A stretch of 64,000 nucleotides of DNA from Erythrobacter sp. (lineage in GTDB: Bacteria > Pseudomonadota > Alphaproteobacteria > Sphingomonadales > Sphingomonadaceae), in assembly GCA_019739335.1 (NCBI GenBank), contig CP073261.1, positions 620,001 through 684,000 on the forward strand, written 5' to 3'. How positions within the stretch are numbered: the first letter of the stretch is position 1; each line of letters opens with the position of its first letter. The notes under the pieces are model-generated. The model was not told where the DNA came from, made no database searches, and saw nothing but the letters and a program-made list of their open reading frames with translations. A program made the translations under genes and the position numbers. Shown piece by piece: positions 50,567 through 60,496 of this stretch.

Positions 50567-52759
50567 ATGTCTGAGTCCAACCTTCAACCATCGACGGTTT
50601 TTCACAAGGCGATCCAGCTGTACGGCATTTATCCCACCCGGGACGGGGGCTTTCCCAATGCCAGCATCGGTTACGTTCGCACCTATGCTGCGGCCAACCA
50701 GTTGATCCCCTCCGAAACAGACGGGCGATTGCTTGCGATTTCCCAGAACACAGCCCTGTTTTCGATTCTCGGCACATACTATGGCGGGGATGGCCGCACC
50801 ACATTCGGATTGCCGGACTTCGGTGACAGGCTCGGCGTCGGTCAGGGATTTTCCTTTCTGGGCAATTATTTCGTCGGCGATCGCGTGGGCAGTAACACTA
50901 TTCCGCTTGACGCTTCGGTGCTGCCGCTGACGGCCGGGGGTCAGGGCCTGGGTTTCGACAATCAGGAACAGGTGCTGGCGACAAGCTGGATCATCAATGT
51001 CGAAGGCATCTTCCCGGGAAGCGGAATCTCGCCGCAGACGATCGGGGTTGTGTCCCAGTTTGCCGGGAATTTCGCGCCGAACTCGACAATGTTCGCAGAC
51101 GGTCGGCTTTTGCAGATTTCAGAATATAGTGCCTTGTTCGCCGTCATCGGCACCACATACGGCGGTGACGGAGTAACCACATTCGCCCTGCCGGACCTGC
51201 GCGGTCGTACTCCGATCGGTTCGGGATCAGGCTTCACGCTGGGAGAACAGATCGGGGGAGATGTCACCACCCTTTCCCAAGCCAACCTCCCCGGCGAGCT
51301 GGGTGGATCCGGCATCCCTGTCAGCAACATGGGGCCATCGCTGGTCCTGCACCACTTCATCACCACACAAGGCCTCTATCCATCGTTTGACCGCGACTTC
51401 GATGGCGAAGAGCCGACAATGTCGGAAATGTTCTATTTTGCGGGCGGCTATACCGACTTCAACAATGCTATTCGGATGACCGGGCAATTGTTGTCGATTT
51501 CCGAGAACAGCGCCCTCTTCTCGCTGATCGGCACGACTTACGGCGGTGATGGCAGGACAACCTTCGCATTGCCAGACATGACCGGTCGCGCGGTGATGGG
51601 ATACGATGGGACCTACCCTATCGGCACCGAACTGGGCAGCGAAGCGTTTTCGATCCAGCTCGGTGAAATCGACGCACTTTCCCTGAGCGCCAATGCGTTT
51701 GCCTCGACCGTCATCGGCGGCAACCAGAACGATACCATCAACGGCGATGGCAATGACAACGTCCTGTCGGGACGCCTTGGCAACGACACGCTGGCGGGCG
51801 GTGCCGGCAATGACCGGCTGAACGGCGGTCCGGGAAGCGACAATATGTCAGGGGGAACGGGCAACGATACCTACCTGGTCTATGATGCCGGGGATATAGT
51901 GATCGAACTGCCGGGCGAAGGTACCGACCAGGTCTTCTCGACAATCAATTACACGCTCACCGACAATGTCGAAAACCTGCGCCTGTGGGGCGCTGCGACC
52001 GACGGCACAGGGAATGCGGAGGCAAACCGGATTGTCGGCAATGGTCTTGCCAACACTCTGCGCGGCGGCGCGGGGAATGACACGCTGACAGGCTTCAACG
52101 GTGCCGACATCCTGTTTGGCGATGACGGCGACGATACGCTGAACGGCGACGGCGGTTCCGATACACTTCACGGCGGGGCAGATAACGACAGCCTGTTCGG
52201 CGGGCGAGGCTCCGACACGCTGAACGGCGACGCGGGCAACGATGCCCTTTACGGCGAAGCAGGTAACGACCTCCTTGACGGCGGCGACGGCTTCGATCGG
52301 CTTTACGGCGGCGATGGTGTCGATACCCTGAACGGTGGCGCGGATGCCGACGTTCTGTTTGGAGAAGCCGGGCGAGATGTCCTCAACGGTGGGGACGGCG
52401 ATGATGAAATCGTTGGCGGCGAAGGTGCCGACATCATGACCGGGGGTGCAGGCGCGGATACCTTTACCTTCAGCTCTGTTGCCGATTTTTCCGGTGGGGG
52501 CGGCTCGACACTCTACGATATCATTACCGATTTTTCACAAGCCGATTCCGATGTGATCGACTTGTCGGCACTAACGCCGACAACGGAATTCACCTTCGTT
52601 GGAGAGGCCGGGTTCAGCGGCACCGGCTCCGAAGTGCGTTACGAGAATGTCGGCGGACTGACTTTCGTTCACATCGATTATGACGGGGATGGCGCCGGTG
52701 ATTACGCAATCCGCGTCATGCAAAACCTGGAATTGCAGGCGGCCGATTTCATCTTCTGA
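50567..52759 (+). CDS. Secreted protein with three phage tail-collar-like units fused to RTX repeats
   Basis: A 730-residue protein without an N-terminal signal peptide. Residues about 34-100, 157-225 and 284-350 each contain a phage tail-collar/microcystin-dependent-protein-like unit (GRLLxIS, ALFSxIGTTYGGDGRTTFALPD, GR). From about 383 the chain changes to calcium-binding RTX nonapeptides (GGxGxDxLx) in two blocks, separated by a serralysin-type segment (about 440-480) without repeats. The C-terminus (DIITDFSQADSDVIDL, ending QAADFIF) has the usual type I secretion form. It is probably exported and folds on calcium, exposing collar units. No type I secretion genes are nearby. Confidence 0.85.
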   Translation: MSESNLQPSTVFHKAIQLYGIYPTRDGGFPNASIGYVRTYAAANQLIPSETDGRLLAISQNTALFSILGTYYGGDGRTTFGLPDFGDRLGVGQGFSFLGNYFVGDRVGSNTIPLDASVLPLTAGGQGLGFDNQEQVLATSWIINVEGIFPGSGISPQTIGVVSQFAGNFAPNSTMFADGRLLQISEYSALFAVIGTTYGGDGVTTFALPDLRGRTPIGSGSGFTLGEQIGGDVTTLSQANLPGELGGSGIPVSNMGPSLVLHHFITTQGLYPSFDRDFDGEEPTMSEMFYFAGGYTDFNNAIRMTGQLLSISENSALFSLIGTTYGGDGRTTFALPDMTGRAVMGYDGTYPIGTELGSEAFSIQLGEIDALSLSANAFASTVIGGNQNDTINGDGNDNVLSGRLGNDTLAGGAGNDRLNGGPGSDNMSGGTGNDTYLVYDAGDIVIELPGEGTDQVFSTINYTLTDNVENLRLWGAATDGTGNAEANRIVGNGLANTLRGGAGNDTLTGFNGADILFGDDGDDTLNGDGGSDTLHGGADNDSLFGGRGSDTLNGDAGNDALYGEAGNDLLDGGDGFDRLYGGDGVDTLNGGADADVLFGEAGRDVLNGGDGDDEIVGGEGADIMTGGAGADTFTFSSVADFSGGGGSTLYDIITDFSQADSDVIDLSALTPTTEFTFVGEAGFSGTGSEVRYENVGGLTFVHIDYDGDGAGDYAIRVMQNLELQAADFIF

Positions 52760-52814
52760 CAGGCTTGGTGAAGGAAACCTCTGGAGCACCAAGGCTGGAC
52801 CTGGGGCGGCTGGT

Positions 52815-52839
52815 GGAACACCGCCGCCCTCCCTGCGTT
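52815..52839 (+). promoter_or_regulatory. EcfG-type general stress promoter for mscS
   Basis: GGAAC, 16 bases, CGTT matches the sigma-EcfG consensus, and the -10 element is 30 bases before the TTG start of the channel gene. The element partly overlaps a GGGCGGC/GCCGCCC hairpin that ends the collar-RTX message. Confidence 0.65.
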
Positions 52840-52869
52840 CAGTTGTAAACGTCACAACCGGGGGTTCCC

Positions 52870-53763
52870 TTGCAATATGTCACCATCCTGCGCGAGCAGG
52901 TCAATTCAATGTGGGCGGGCCTGATCGCGGCACTACCCAATCTGGCGATTGCCGTGATCGTCCTCGTATTGACTTGGCTGGTGGCAAAATTTGCCGGGAA
53001 GATCGCCGAAGCACTGATCGGCAGGACGACCCTGCGCGAAGACCTGCGCCAGCTGATCCACACGCTCACCAAGCTGGTGATCTGGATCGCAGGCATCATG
53101 CTGGCGCTGATCGTGGCTATCCCCGGCTTCACCCCCGCAGGACTGATAGCGGGCCTCGGCATAGGCGCGCTGGCGATCGGCTTTGCATTTCAGGACATCT
53201 TCGAAAACTTCCTCGCCGGAGTGCTCATCATGCTGCGCGAGAAGATGCGGATCGGTGACCTGATCGAAGTCGAGGGTGTGTTGGGCAAGGTCGAACGGAT
53301 CACCCTGCGCGAAACCTATATTCGCCAGCTCTCCAACGAGCTGACGATCATGCCCAATGCGATGCTGTTCAAGAACCCGGTGCAGATCCTCACCGATCAG
53401 GAAATCCGCCGCAACGATGTGATCGTCGGCGTTTCCTACGATGCCGATCTGGAGCTGGCGCAACGGACGATTGCCGAGGCGATGGAAACGGTCGATGCGA
53501 TCGTGAAGGAGCGCCCGGTCGTGGTTTACGCGCAGGCTTTCGGCGGCAGCTCGATCGATTTTCTCGTGCAGTGGTATGCCCAGTCCGCATCCCGCGACCT
53601 GCGGGAAACCAAGAGCGAAGCAATCAAGGCGATCAAGAAGGGGCTGGATGCCGCGGGAATCGAAATTCCTTTCCCCATCGTGACCAACATGTTCCCCAAG
53701 CCGTTGCGGCTGGAACAGACGACAGACGTCGACCCCGCAGCCCGGAACGGATTGCAGACTTAG
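52870..53763 (+). CDS. mscS: Mechanosensitive channel, MscS family
   Basis: A 297-residue channel with three N-terminal membrane helices (about residues 20-45, 66-88 and 92-115), the third being the pore-lining GLGIGALAIGFAFQDIFENFLAG, followed by the cytoplasmic vestibule (GDLIEVEGVLGKVERITLRET). It opens under membrane tension to let solutes leave after osmotic downshock. The start is TTG 52870; ATG 52909 (MWAGLIAALPN) is an alternative. The EcfG promoter just upstream agrees with osmotic stress control. Confidence 0.92.
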   Translation: MQYVTILREQVNSMWAGLIAALPNLAIAVIVLVLTWLVAKFAGKIAEALIGRTTLREDLRQLIHTLTKLVIWIAGIMLALIVAIPGFTPAGLIAGLGIGALAIGFAFQDIFENFLAGVLIMLREKMRIGDLIEVEGVLGKVERITLRETYIRQLSNELTIMPNAMLFKNPVQILTDQEIRRNDVIVGVSYDADLELAQRTIAEAMETVDAIVKERPVVVYAQAFGGSSIDFLVQWYAQSASRDLRETKSEAIKAIKKGLDAAGIEIPFPIVTNMFPKPLRLEQTTDVDPAARNGLQT

Positions 53764-53832
53764 TCAACGAAAGCGTTGGCAGGCGCTCCCTGCTGTGGCA
53801 GTTCTCCGCTCGGGAATGAGGAGAGAAGCACA

Positions 53833-55338
53833 ATGCGCAACATCACTGCTACCGCCAGCCTGACCGCTATCGCTATAATGGCGCTGGCCTCCTGCTCCAC
53901 AGCGCCAGACCGGGCTAGCGGCCCGGCGACGGCCAATGCCGCTGGTTGCGCCGCAATCACCCGGGTCGACGGATCGCCCGCCACCGCGCAGTGGATCGCT
54001 GCCACCGATGGCCTGCCTGCCTTCTGCGAAGTCAGCGCCACGCTGCACCCCGTCGAGGGATCGAACATCGGCGTGGTCTATCGCCTGCCCGCAGACTGGA
54101 ACGGTCGCGTGCTCGGCATCGGCGGCGGGGCGTGGCTGGGCAACACCACCCTGATGGGCGCACGCGACGGCCTCATGCAAGGCTTTGCCACCATGCAGAC
54201 CAACGGCGGCCACACCAGCACCAATGCCTGGGGCAACGAATGGACGATCAATCCAATACAGGCCGAGGATTTCAGCCACCGCGCGATCCATACGATGACC
54301 GAAACGGGCAAGGCCGTGGCCGCCAGTTTCTACGGTCGTCCGCACGAGGAGGCGGTCTATTCGGGCTGTTCCACCGGCGGGCGGATGGGGCTGATGGAAG
54401 TGCAGCGCTATCCGGCGGATTACGACGCGGCGATCATCGGTGCGCCGGTCTATACGCTGCAAGTGCAGACCAGCGCGGTGCTGCGCAACCAGACCTTCGC
54501 CGTGCCGGGCGCAGGTTTCTCGCAAGCGGACCTGCAACTGGTGCAGGATGCCTCGCTCGCCCAGTGCGACGCGGATGATGGGTTGGAAGACGGCATCATC
54601 AATGCGCCCGACCAGTGCCAGTTCCAGCCGCGCACGCTCCAATGCCAGCCAGGGCAGAGCGAGGGCTGCCTCAGCCCGCAGCAGGTCACCGCGCTCACCA
54701 CCATCTACAGCGGCATCCGCGCGTCGGACGGCTCCTGGGCGATGCACCCGATGCGCCCTGGGGGTGAGGCATCGTGGGGCTTCTTCAACCGCACCGACGG
54801 CAGCGGGCAGAATGCCGACCCCACGCGCGGCGGCGGGCTGATGGGGTTGCAGCCGGTGATTTTTGGCGCAAGCGCGGTGGACTGGACTGCCTTTACCGAT
54901 GCCAACTACCTTACCGTGCGCAATTCACCCTTCGCCGCCATGTACGAGGCGAAGGAGCCGGACCTCTCCGCCTTCTTCGAACGCGGCGGGCGGCTGATGC
55001 TGTGGCACGGCGAGAACGACGCCGGCCCCTCGCCAGTCCTATCCGAAGACTATGCCCGCGCAGTGGCGGCGCAGAACCCCGAATCGGGCGAGCAGTTCCG
55101 CTATTTCACCGTACCCGGCATGGGCCACTGTGCGGGTGGCCCCGGCGCGGACATGATCGACTACCTAGGCGCGATGAGCGACTGGATGGAGAGCGGCCTC
55201 GCGCCCGAGCGGCTGATCGGCGGAAAGGCCGATGGCTCGCTCACCCGCCCGCACTGCGCCTGGCCATCGGTGGCGTATTACGAGGGCAGCGGTGACGCCA
55301 ATGATCCGGCGAACTGGGTCTGCCGACCGCGCAGCTAG
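53833..55338 (+). CDS. Tannase/feruloyl esterase family lipoprotein
   Basis: Serine esterase of 501 residues. The lipobox is LASC (Cys21), so it is anchored at the envelope. The nucleophile is in YSGCSTGGRMG (about residue 180), the acidic residue in GENDAGPSPV and the histidine in GMGHCAGG; the flanking cysteines (CS and HC) are the bonded pair typical of tannases. Such enzymes release phenolic acids from plant esters. The start at ATG 53833 follows GAGGAG. No aromatic-degradation genes lie nearby. Confidence 0.9.
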   Translation: MRNITATASLTAIAIMALASCSTAPDRASGPATANAAGCAAITRVDGSPATAQWIAATDGLPAFCEVSATLHPVEGSNIGVVYRLPADWNGRVLGIGGGAWLGNTTLMGARDGLMQGFATMQTNGGHTSTNAWGNEWTINPIQAEDFSHRAIHTMTETGKAVAASFYGRPHEEAVYSGCSTGGRMGLMEVQRYPADYDAAIIGAPVYTLQVQTSAVLRNQTFAVPGAGFSQADLQLVQDASLAQCDADDGLEDGIINAPDQCQFQPRTLQCQPGQSEGCLSPQQVTALTTIYSGIRASDGSWAMHPMRPGGEASWGFFNRTDGSGQNADPTRGGGLMGLQPVIFGASAVDWTAFTDANYLTVRNSPFAAMYEAKEPDLSAFFERGGRLMLWHGENDAGPSPVLSEDYARAVAAQNPESGEQFRYFTVPGMGHCAGGPGADMIDYLGAMSDWMESGLAPERLIGGKADGSLTRPHCAWPSVAYYEGSGDANDPANWVCRPRS

Positions 55339-56150
55339 AACCCGTCGAACGAGATCCGCGTCGTCACTGCCGGGGGCCGGATGACGCGCTTCGGCTGGAC
55401 CGGCGGGGCAGCCTCCTGCACGCGGCGCTTGGCCGCAAGGTTGGTGGTGACGAACCCGCTTTGGGGCACGCGCGCGTGAACCAATCCATCGCCGTTGGCG
55501 GGCGACGGTGGTGCAGGCGGCGGCGCGGGCTCCGATTCGGGAGCGACGGGTTCGGCGACCGGCAGGGCTGCCGGAGACATCGGCTCGACCTGCACAGGCA
55601 CGGTGTGAACCTTCTGCCGCCGGAGAAACAGAACGAGCGCCAGCAGCGCCGCAACCGCAATGAGCAGCCCCACCAGCGCCCAATTGAAACCGCCCGATTG
55701 GTCTACTTCGACCGATTCCGCTTCGGGAAGTGGCCTCGGCTCGACAGACACGGGCTCCGCAGGCGGCGCTGCCACTTCTCCGTCAGTGGCGTCGGGAGTG
55801 GCTTGGCTTGCAGGTGGCGGCACCACGTTCGCAGACGGACGTCGCGCTTCCGAGGGCGCAACAGTCCGCGGCGCCGAGGTGGGATTACTTGCTGGTGCGG
55901 ACGGCTGAGACCGCTCCCGCACCGGAGCCGCAGCTTCCTGCGGCGTCTCCTCTGGAATAGGCTGGACCACAGGCGAAGCCTGCGCGGGCGTCGGGGTTGC
56001 CTCCCCCCTGCCCGGCGGAAGGGAGAAATCGTCGGGTATCGTGGGCATTTGCTGGACGGTGATCGGCTGATCCTGCGCCGAAACAGCCGCGGGCACTGCG
56101 GACAGGGCGACCAGCAGTATGGGCAGGCGACATCGGTAGATACTGGACAT
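55335..56150 (-). CDS. Proline-rich single-span membrane protein
   Basis: A 271-residue protein with a signal peptide (LPILLVALSAVPAAVSAQ), a proline/alanine/glutamate-rich extracytoplasmic stretch (about residues 28-155), one transmembrane helix (WALVGLLIAVAALLALVLFL), and a cytoplasmic tail again rich in proline, ending in TTRISFDGF. I recognise no family; it may bridge envelope layers. It converges with the tannase gene; its stop and that gene's stop overlap by four bases. Confidence 0.7.
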   Translation of the reverse strand: MSSIYRCRLPILLVALSAVPAAVSAQDQPITVQQMPTIPDDFSLPPGRGEATPTPAQASPVVQPIPEETPQEAAAPVRERSQPSAPASNPTSAPRTVAPSEARRPSANVVPPPASQATPDATDGEVAAPPAEPVSVEPRPLPEAESVEVDQSGGFNWALVGLLIAVAALLALVLFLRRQKVHTVPVQVEPMSPAALPVAEPVAPESEPAPPPAPPSPANGDGLVHARVPQSGFVTTNLAAKRRVQEAAPPVQPKRVIRPPAVTTRISFDGF

Positions 56151-56405
56151 GGCGGGATGGCTATAGCGCAACGATGCGCGCGATTGCCTGAACGCCTGTT
56201 CATCGGCACGGCTCCTGCCGCGATTTCAACCCGCTCCGCCGCGTAAAGCCCTCAGCCTGCGTTCCCGGCGATCGGTGTTATCAAAGGTCCGGCGCTATTT
56301 CGCCATTCCATCGCTCCCTCTTTCCGGGGGCATAACCTTCGCTACCGCTGACGCAATTTCGGCGGGACCGTTTCCGCCGTTTACTTTTCGTTCTCAACCG
56401 CAATA
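56151..56405. other. Intergenic region with no gene seen
   Basis: About 255 bases between the proline-rich protein start and the helicase start. It should hold both divergent promoters. No repeat or hairpin stands out. Confidence 0.4.
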
Positions 56406-59171
56406 GTGCGCCCGATGCCCAGTCCCCTCCCCCAACCGGTGCCGCTGCCCGCCCTCCATGCCAGCCATTCGGGCAGCTGGTTGCGCGCGGCCGATGGCGC
56501 CACGCGCGGCGTATCGAAGGGCGAAGCGGTGATGGCCGCTGCGGACACGCCGCACCTGCTGCTCAATGCCCCTTTGGTGGCGACGCGGCTGGGCTATCCC
56601 GACCTCTCGGGGCTCGACCTGCTCGAACTGTTCGCCTTCGTCCATCCCGCGCGATTCTGCGTGCCGACGCCCAAGGGCATGGCTCATGCGCTGGGACTGG
56701 CCGAGCCGGAAGACGGCGCGGACGTGCCCGCGTTCCTGCAAATGGCTGCGGGCATGCTGCTGGCGCGGTGCGAAGCAGCGGACTGGCCGGAACGCGAAGG
56801 CGCATGGAGCGTGCTGCAATCGCTGGCCAAGCTGCGCTGGCCCTGGGCGCAGGTGATCGCTCCGCACATTGCCCGCCCGGAAAAGGCCGAGAAGTGGCTG
56901 TTTTCGCGCCTGCCCGAATGGTCCGAGAGCCCCGAACGCCCGCAACCCGGCCACGTGCTGATCGAGGAAGAAGCCATCCACGGGCAACTGGCGCGGCTGA
57001 CCGGCGAAGGCGCGGAGGCGCGCGAGGGACAGCGGCTCTATTCCAGCGCCACCGGCAGCATTTTCGCCCCCCGCGAACGGAAGGCCCGCCCGCACGTGCT
57101 GCTGGCCGAAGCGGGCACCGGGATCGGCAAGACCTTGGGCTATCTCGCCCCCGCCTCGCTCTGGGCGACGGCGGCGCAGGGCACCGTCTGGGTCAGCACT
57201 TTCACCAAGAATCTCCAGCGCCAGCTGCGCGCCGAAAGCCGCCGTGCATGGCCCGAAGCACGCCCCGATGGCTCGCAGCCCGTAGTGGTGCGCAAGGGAC
57301 GCGAGAATTACCTGTGCCTGCTCAATCTGGAAGACGCGCTGCAAGGCGGTTTCGGCGGGCGCGCGGCGATCCTCGCGCAACTGGTGGCGCGCTGGGCCGC
57401 CTACAGCCGCGACGGCGACATGATCGGGGGAGACTTGCCCGGCTGGCTCGGCACCCTGTTCCGCGCCCGCGCGATCCGCAGCCTGACCGACCAGCGCGGC
57501 GAGTGCATCTACGCAGGCTGCCCGCATTACCGCAAATGCTTCATCGAACGCAGCGCCCGCGCGAGCGCGCAGGCCGATCTGGTGATCGCCAACCATGCGC
57601 TGGTGATGGTCAATGCCGCGCGCGGGCGGGACCATGCGCAAAGGCCGACGCGGATCATCTTCGACGAAGGCCACCATGTGTTCGATGCCGCCGACAGCAC
57701 CTTTGCTGCCGCGCTGACGGGTAACGAGGCAGTTGAACTGCGCCGCTGGATCACCGGCCCCGATCGCGGTTCCAAGGGCCGGCGGCGCGGGCTGTCGGCG
57801 CGGCTGGCGGACGTCGCCAGCTATGACGACGCTGGCGGTGCGGCGATCGAGGCGGCGCGTGATGCGGCATCGGCATTGCCGGGCGAAGGCTGGCTGGGGC
57901 GGCTGGGTGAGAACGCCCCCTCGGGCGAAATCGAAACGCTACTATCAGCCGTGCGGGCGGTGACCTACGCCCGCGATGAAAGCGGCGCAGCAGATGCGGG
58001 CTACGGGATCGAGACCGAGGCAGCGGGGCTGGACGGTGCCTTTGTCGAACGCGCTCAGACGGCCGCTCTGGCACTGACGGCGATCCGCCTGCCGCTCATC
58101 AAGCTCGGCGTGCGGCTGGAAGCGATGCTGGAGGACCCGCCCGACTGGCTCGACGGGCAGGGCCGCGCGCGGATCGAAGGCGCGCGCTTCTCGCTCGGCT
58201 GGCGGATCGATACGCTGGCGGCCTGGGAATCTCTGCTCAACCGGCTGGGCGGCCCGACCGATCCCGAATTCGTCGATTGGTTGGCGGTGGAGCGCAACGA
58301 TTCGCGCGAATTCGATATCGGCCTGCACCGCCGCTTCCTCGATCCGATGAAGCCCTTCGCGCGCACCGTGCTCGAAGGCGCGCACGGGGTGATGCTCACC
58401 AGCGCGACCCTGACAGACCGCACCGAAAGCGGGCGCGACTGGGCCGAGGCGATTGCGCGTTCGGGCGCGCGGCACATCGACGTCCAGCCGCGTGTGACGC
58501 AGGCGGAAAGCCCATTCGATTACGCCAGCAATGCCGAAGTGCTGATCGTCACCGATGTGCGCAAGGGCGACCTCGCCGGACTGGCGGGAGCCTATGCGCG
58601 GATTATCGAGGCCAGCGGCGGCGGCGTGCTGGGGCTGTTCACCGCGATCCGGCGGCTGCGCGCGGTCCACGGACGGATTGCCGACCGGCTGGCGCGCGCA
58701 GGGCTGGCGCTTTACGCTCAGCATGTCGATCCGATCGACACCGGCACTCTGGTGGATATTTTTCGTGACGATCCGCGCTCCAGCCTGCTGGGCACCGATG
58801 CCCTGCGCGATGGGGTGGATGTGCCGGGCGAAAGCTTGCGCTGCGTGGTGATGGAGCAGGTGCCCTGGCCCAAGCCGAGCATCCTCCATCGGGCGCGGCG
58901 CGCCGCTGGCGGGGGATCGGCCTATGACGACCGGATTATTCGCGGCAGGCTGGCACAGGCATTCGGGCGGCTGATCCGCAGCCGCGACGATCGCGGGCAT
59001 TTCATCGTCCTCTCGCCTGCATTCCCCTCCCGCTTGCTGTCGGCCTTTCCGCCGGGAGTGAAAGTGTTGCGGGTGACGCTGGATGAGGCTTTACAACGGC
59101 TGGCGGGCGGTGTTTCGTCTGCGCCGGTGGAACGGCAATCCCCGCAACCGCAAGAGGACATCGGCCTTTGA
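56406..59171 (+). CDS. dinG: ATP-dependent DNA helicase, DinG/XPD type
   Basis: A 921-residue superfamily 2 helicase with an iron-sulphur cluster. Walker A is GTGIGKT (in LLAEAGTGIGKTLGY), the DEGHH box lies in IIFDEGHHVFD, and four cysteines for the cluster are in ENYLCLLNLED, GECIYAGC and RKCFIE. It lacks a 3'-5' exonuclease domain and has an N-terminal 190-residue extension without known motifs. It probably unwinds R-loops or DNA structures with 5'-3' polarity. Start ATG 56406; ATG 56415 is possible. It overlaps sixA by four bases. Confidence 0.9.
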   Translation: MRPMPSPLPQPVPLPALHASHSGSWLRAADGATRGVSKGEAVMAAADTPHLLLNAPLVATRLGYPDLSGLDLLELFAFVHPARFCVPTPKGMAHALGLAEPEDGADVPAFLQMAAGMLLARCEAADWPEREGAWSVLQSLAKLRWPWAQVIAPHIARPEKAEKWLFSRLPEWSESPERPQPGHVLIEEEAIHGQLARLTGEGAEAREGQRLYSSATGSIFAPRERKARPHVLLAEAGTGIGKTLGYLAPASLWATAAQGTVWVSTFTKNLQRQLRAESRRAWPEARPDGSQPVVVRKGRENYLCLLNLEDALQGGFGGRAAILAQLVARWAAYSRDGDMIGGDLPGWLGTLFRARAIRSLTDQRGECIYAGCPHYRKCFIERSARASAQADLVIANHALVMVNAARGRDHAQRPTRIIFDEGHHVFDAADSTFAAALTGNEAVELRRWITGPDRGSKGRRRGLSARLADVASYDDAGGAAIEAARDAASALPGEGWLGRLGENAPSGEIETLLSAVRAVTYARDESGAADAGYGIETEAAGLDGAFVERAQTAALALTAIRLPLIKLGVRLEAMLEDPPDWLDGQGRARIEGARFSLGWRIDTLAAWESLLNRLGGPTDPEFVDWLAVERNDSREFDIGLHRRFLDPMKPFARTVLEGAHGVMLTSATLTDRTESGRDWAEAIARSGARHIDVQPRVTQAESPFDYASNAEVLIVTDVRKGDLAGLAGAYARIIEASGGGVLGLFTAIRRLRAVHGRIADRLARAGLALYAQHVDPIDTGTLVDIFRDDPRSSLLGTDALRDGVDVPGESLRCVVMEQVPWPKPSILHRARRAAGGGSAYDDRIIRGRLAQAFGRLIRSRDDRGHFIVLSPAFPSRLLSAFPPGVKVLRVTLDEALQRLAGGVSSAPVERQSPQPQEDIGL

Positions 59172-59695
59172 AACGTCTCGGCCTGCTGCGCCACGCCAAG
59201 TCCGACTGGGACGATATGTCCTTACGCGATTTTGATCGCGGGCTGAATGCGCGCGGGCGCAAGGGCGCCGCGCTGATGGGTGCGCATATCAGGGAAAGCG
59301 GGGCGAAGTGGAACATGGTGCTCGCGAGCCCTGCCGAACGGGTCAAGCGTACATTGGAAGCCAGCGGGCTAAGCCTGCCGACACGATTCGAGGAAGACGC
59401 CTATCTTGCCGATGCCGCCACGCTGATGGCGCTGCTGCGGACCCTCGATGACGAGTGCGGCGCAGTCCTGCTGGCGGCGCACAATCCGGGCCTGCAGGAA
59501 CTGGCGATGGAGCTTGTCCCGGCCGATGCCGAGACGGCGCTGTTCAACGAGATCATGCAGAAATATCCCACCGCCGCCTATGCGGTATTCGAACTCGATA
59601 TTGAAAGCTGGGCCGATCTCGCTCCGGAATGCGGCAAGCTGGTGCATTTCGCTCGCCCGCGGGATCTCGACCCGGCGCTCGGGCCGGAAAGTTAG
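59168..59695 (+). CDS. sixA: Phosphohistidine phosphatase SixA-like histidine phosphatase
   Basis: A 175-residue branch-2 histidine phosphatase with RHAKSDWD at residues 8-15 (phosphohistidine) and the second histidine in AAHNPGLQEL. SixA removes phosphate from histidine phosphotransfer proteins. The start is TTG 59168, overlapping the helicase TGA as TTGA. The C-terminal part after residue 120 is longer than in E. coli SixA. Its stop overlaps the merR stop on the other strand by three bases. Confidence 0.88.
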   Translation: MKRLGLLRHAKSDWDDMSLRDFDRGLNARGRKGAALMGAHIRESGAKWNMVLASPAERVKRTLEASGLSLPTRFEEDAYLADAATLMALLRTLDDECGAVLLAAHNPGLQELAMELVPADAETALFNEIMQKYPTAAYAVFELDIESWADLAPECGKLVHFARPRDLDPALGPES

Positions 59696-60084
59696 TTCAG
59701 TGCGGCGGCCAGCCGGTCGCGGATAGCACGCAACTGCGTGGTGATTTCGGGAGGCGAATCGTCGGCCGGTCGCTGCATTGGCGCGGGCGCTTCGACCGCC
59801 GCAGAAGGGCCAGCCTGCAACGCCTTCTTCGCCCCTTTCAAGGTATATCCCTCGCGGTTGACCAGCCGGTCGATCGCCTCGACCATCGCCACATCCTCCG
59901 CTCGGTAGAGCCGCCGCCCGCCGCTGCGCTTCAGTGGCGTCAGCGAGGGAAACTGCGCTTCCCAGTAGCGCAGAACATGCGGCTTGATCCCGAAGGCCGC
60001 GGAAACCTCCCCGATGGTGCGCATTGCCCCATCGGCCTTGCCGTCGTCGAACAGCGGCCCGGCAGAGGAGGCATTTGCGGTCAT
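59692..60084 (-). CDS. MerR-family transcriptional regulator
   Basis: A 130-residue regulator with a MerR winged helix ([20 protein letters not shown] and [18 protein letters not shown]) and a short coiled/variable C-terminal region instead of a ligand domain. Such proteins beside ihfA are common in alphaproteobacteria. I start at ATG 60084, overlapping the ihfA stop by four bases (ATGA). The target promoters are not known. Confidence 0.88.
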   Translation of the reverse strand: MTANASSAGPLFDDGKADGAMRTIGEVSAAFGIKPHVLRYWEAQFPSLTPLKRSGGRRLYRAEDVAMVEAIDRLVNREGYTLKGAKKALQAGPSAAVEAPAPMQRPADDSPPEITTQLRAIRDRLAAALN

Positions 60085-60389
60085 GAAGCCTTGGCGATCT
60101 TTTCTTTCAGCTTGTGGCTGGCACGGAAGGTCATCACCCGGCGTGGCGTGATCGGCACTTCCACTCCGGTCTTGGGATTGCGACCGATGCGTTCCTTCTT
60201 GTCGCGCAGCACGAAGCTGCCGAAGCCGGAAATCTTGACGTTCTCGCCATCGGCCATGGCGCTGCACATCTTGGCCAAAATTGCTTCAACCAGATCGAGG
60301 CTCTCGGCGCGCGAAAAGCCCATCTTGTGATTGATGGTTTCGGCCAGATCGGCCCTTGTCAAAGTCCCTACGGATCGCATTGCATCCAT
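60081..60389 (-). CDS. ihfA: Integration host factor subunit alpha
   Basis: DNA-bending nucleoid protein of 102 residues. The HU/IHF fold is visible with [20 protein letters not shown], the arm [18 protein letters not shown] and the conserved proline at the arm tip. It acts with IhfB in recombination, replication and transcription. The start at ATG 60389 could also be the next methionine (60380). It lies between fabH and merR. Confidence 0.95.
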   Translation of the reverse strand: MDAMRSVGTLTRADLAETINHKMGFSRAESLDLVEAILAKMCSAMADGENVKISGFGSFVLRDKKERIGRNPKTGVEVPITPRRVMTFRASHKLKEKIAKAS

Positions 60390-60496
60390 CGCGTTCCCCT
60401 TCCCTGTTTTGTCCGACCCCCGAAGGTTATGAACAAGCGGGCCTGCGTTGGCAAGGATGACGACGCCTGAATTCAGGGAAAAATCCCCTGCGCAAA

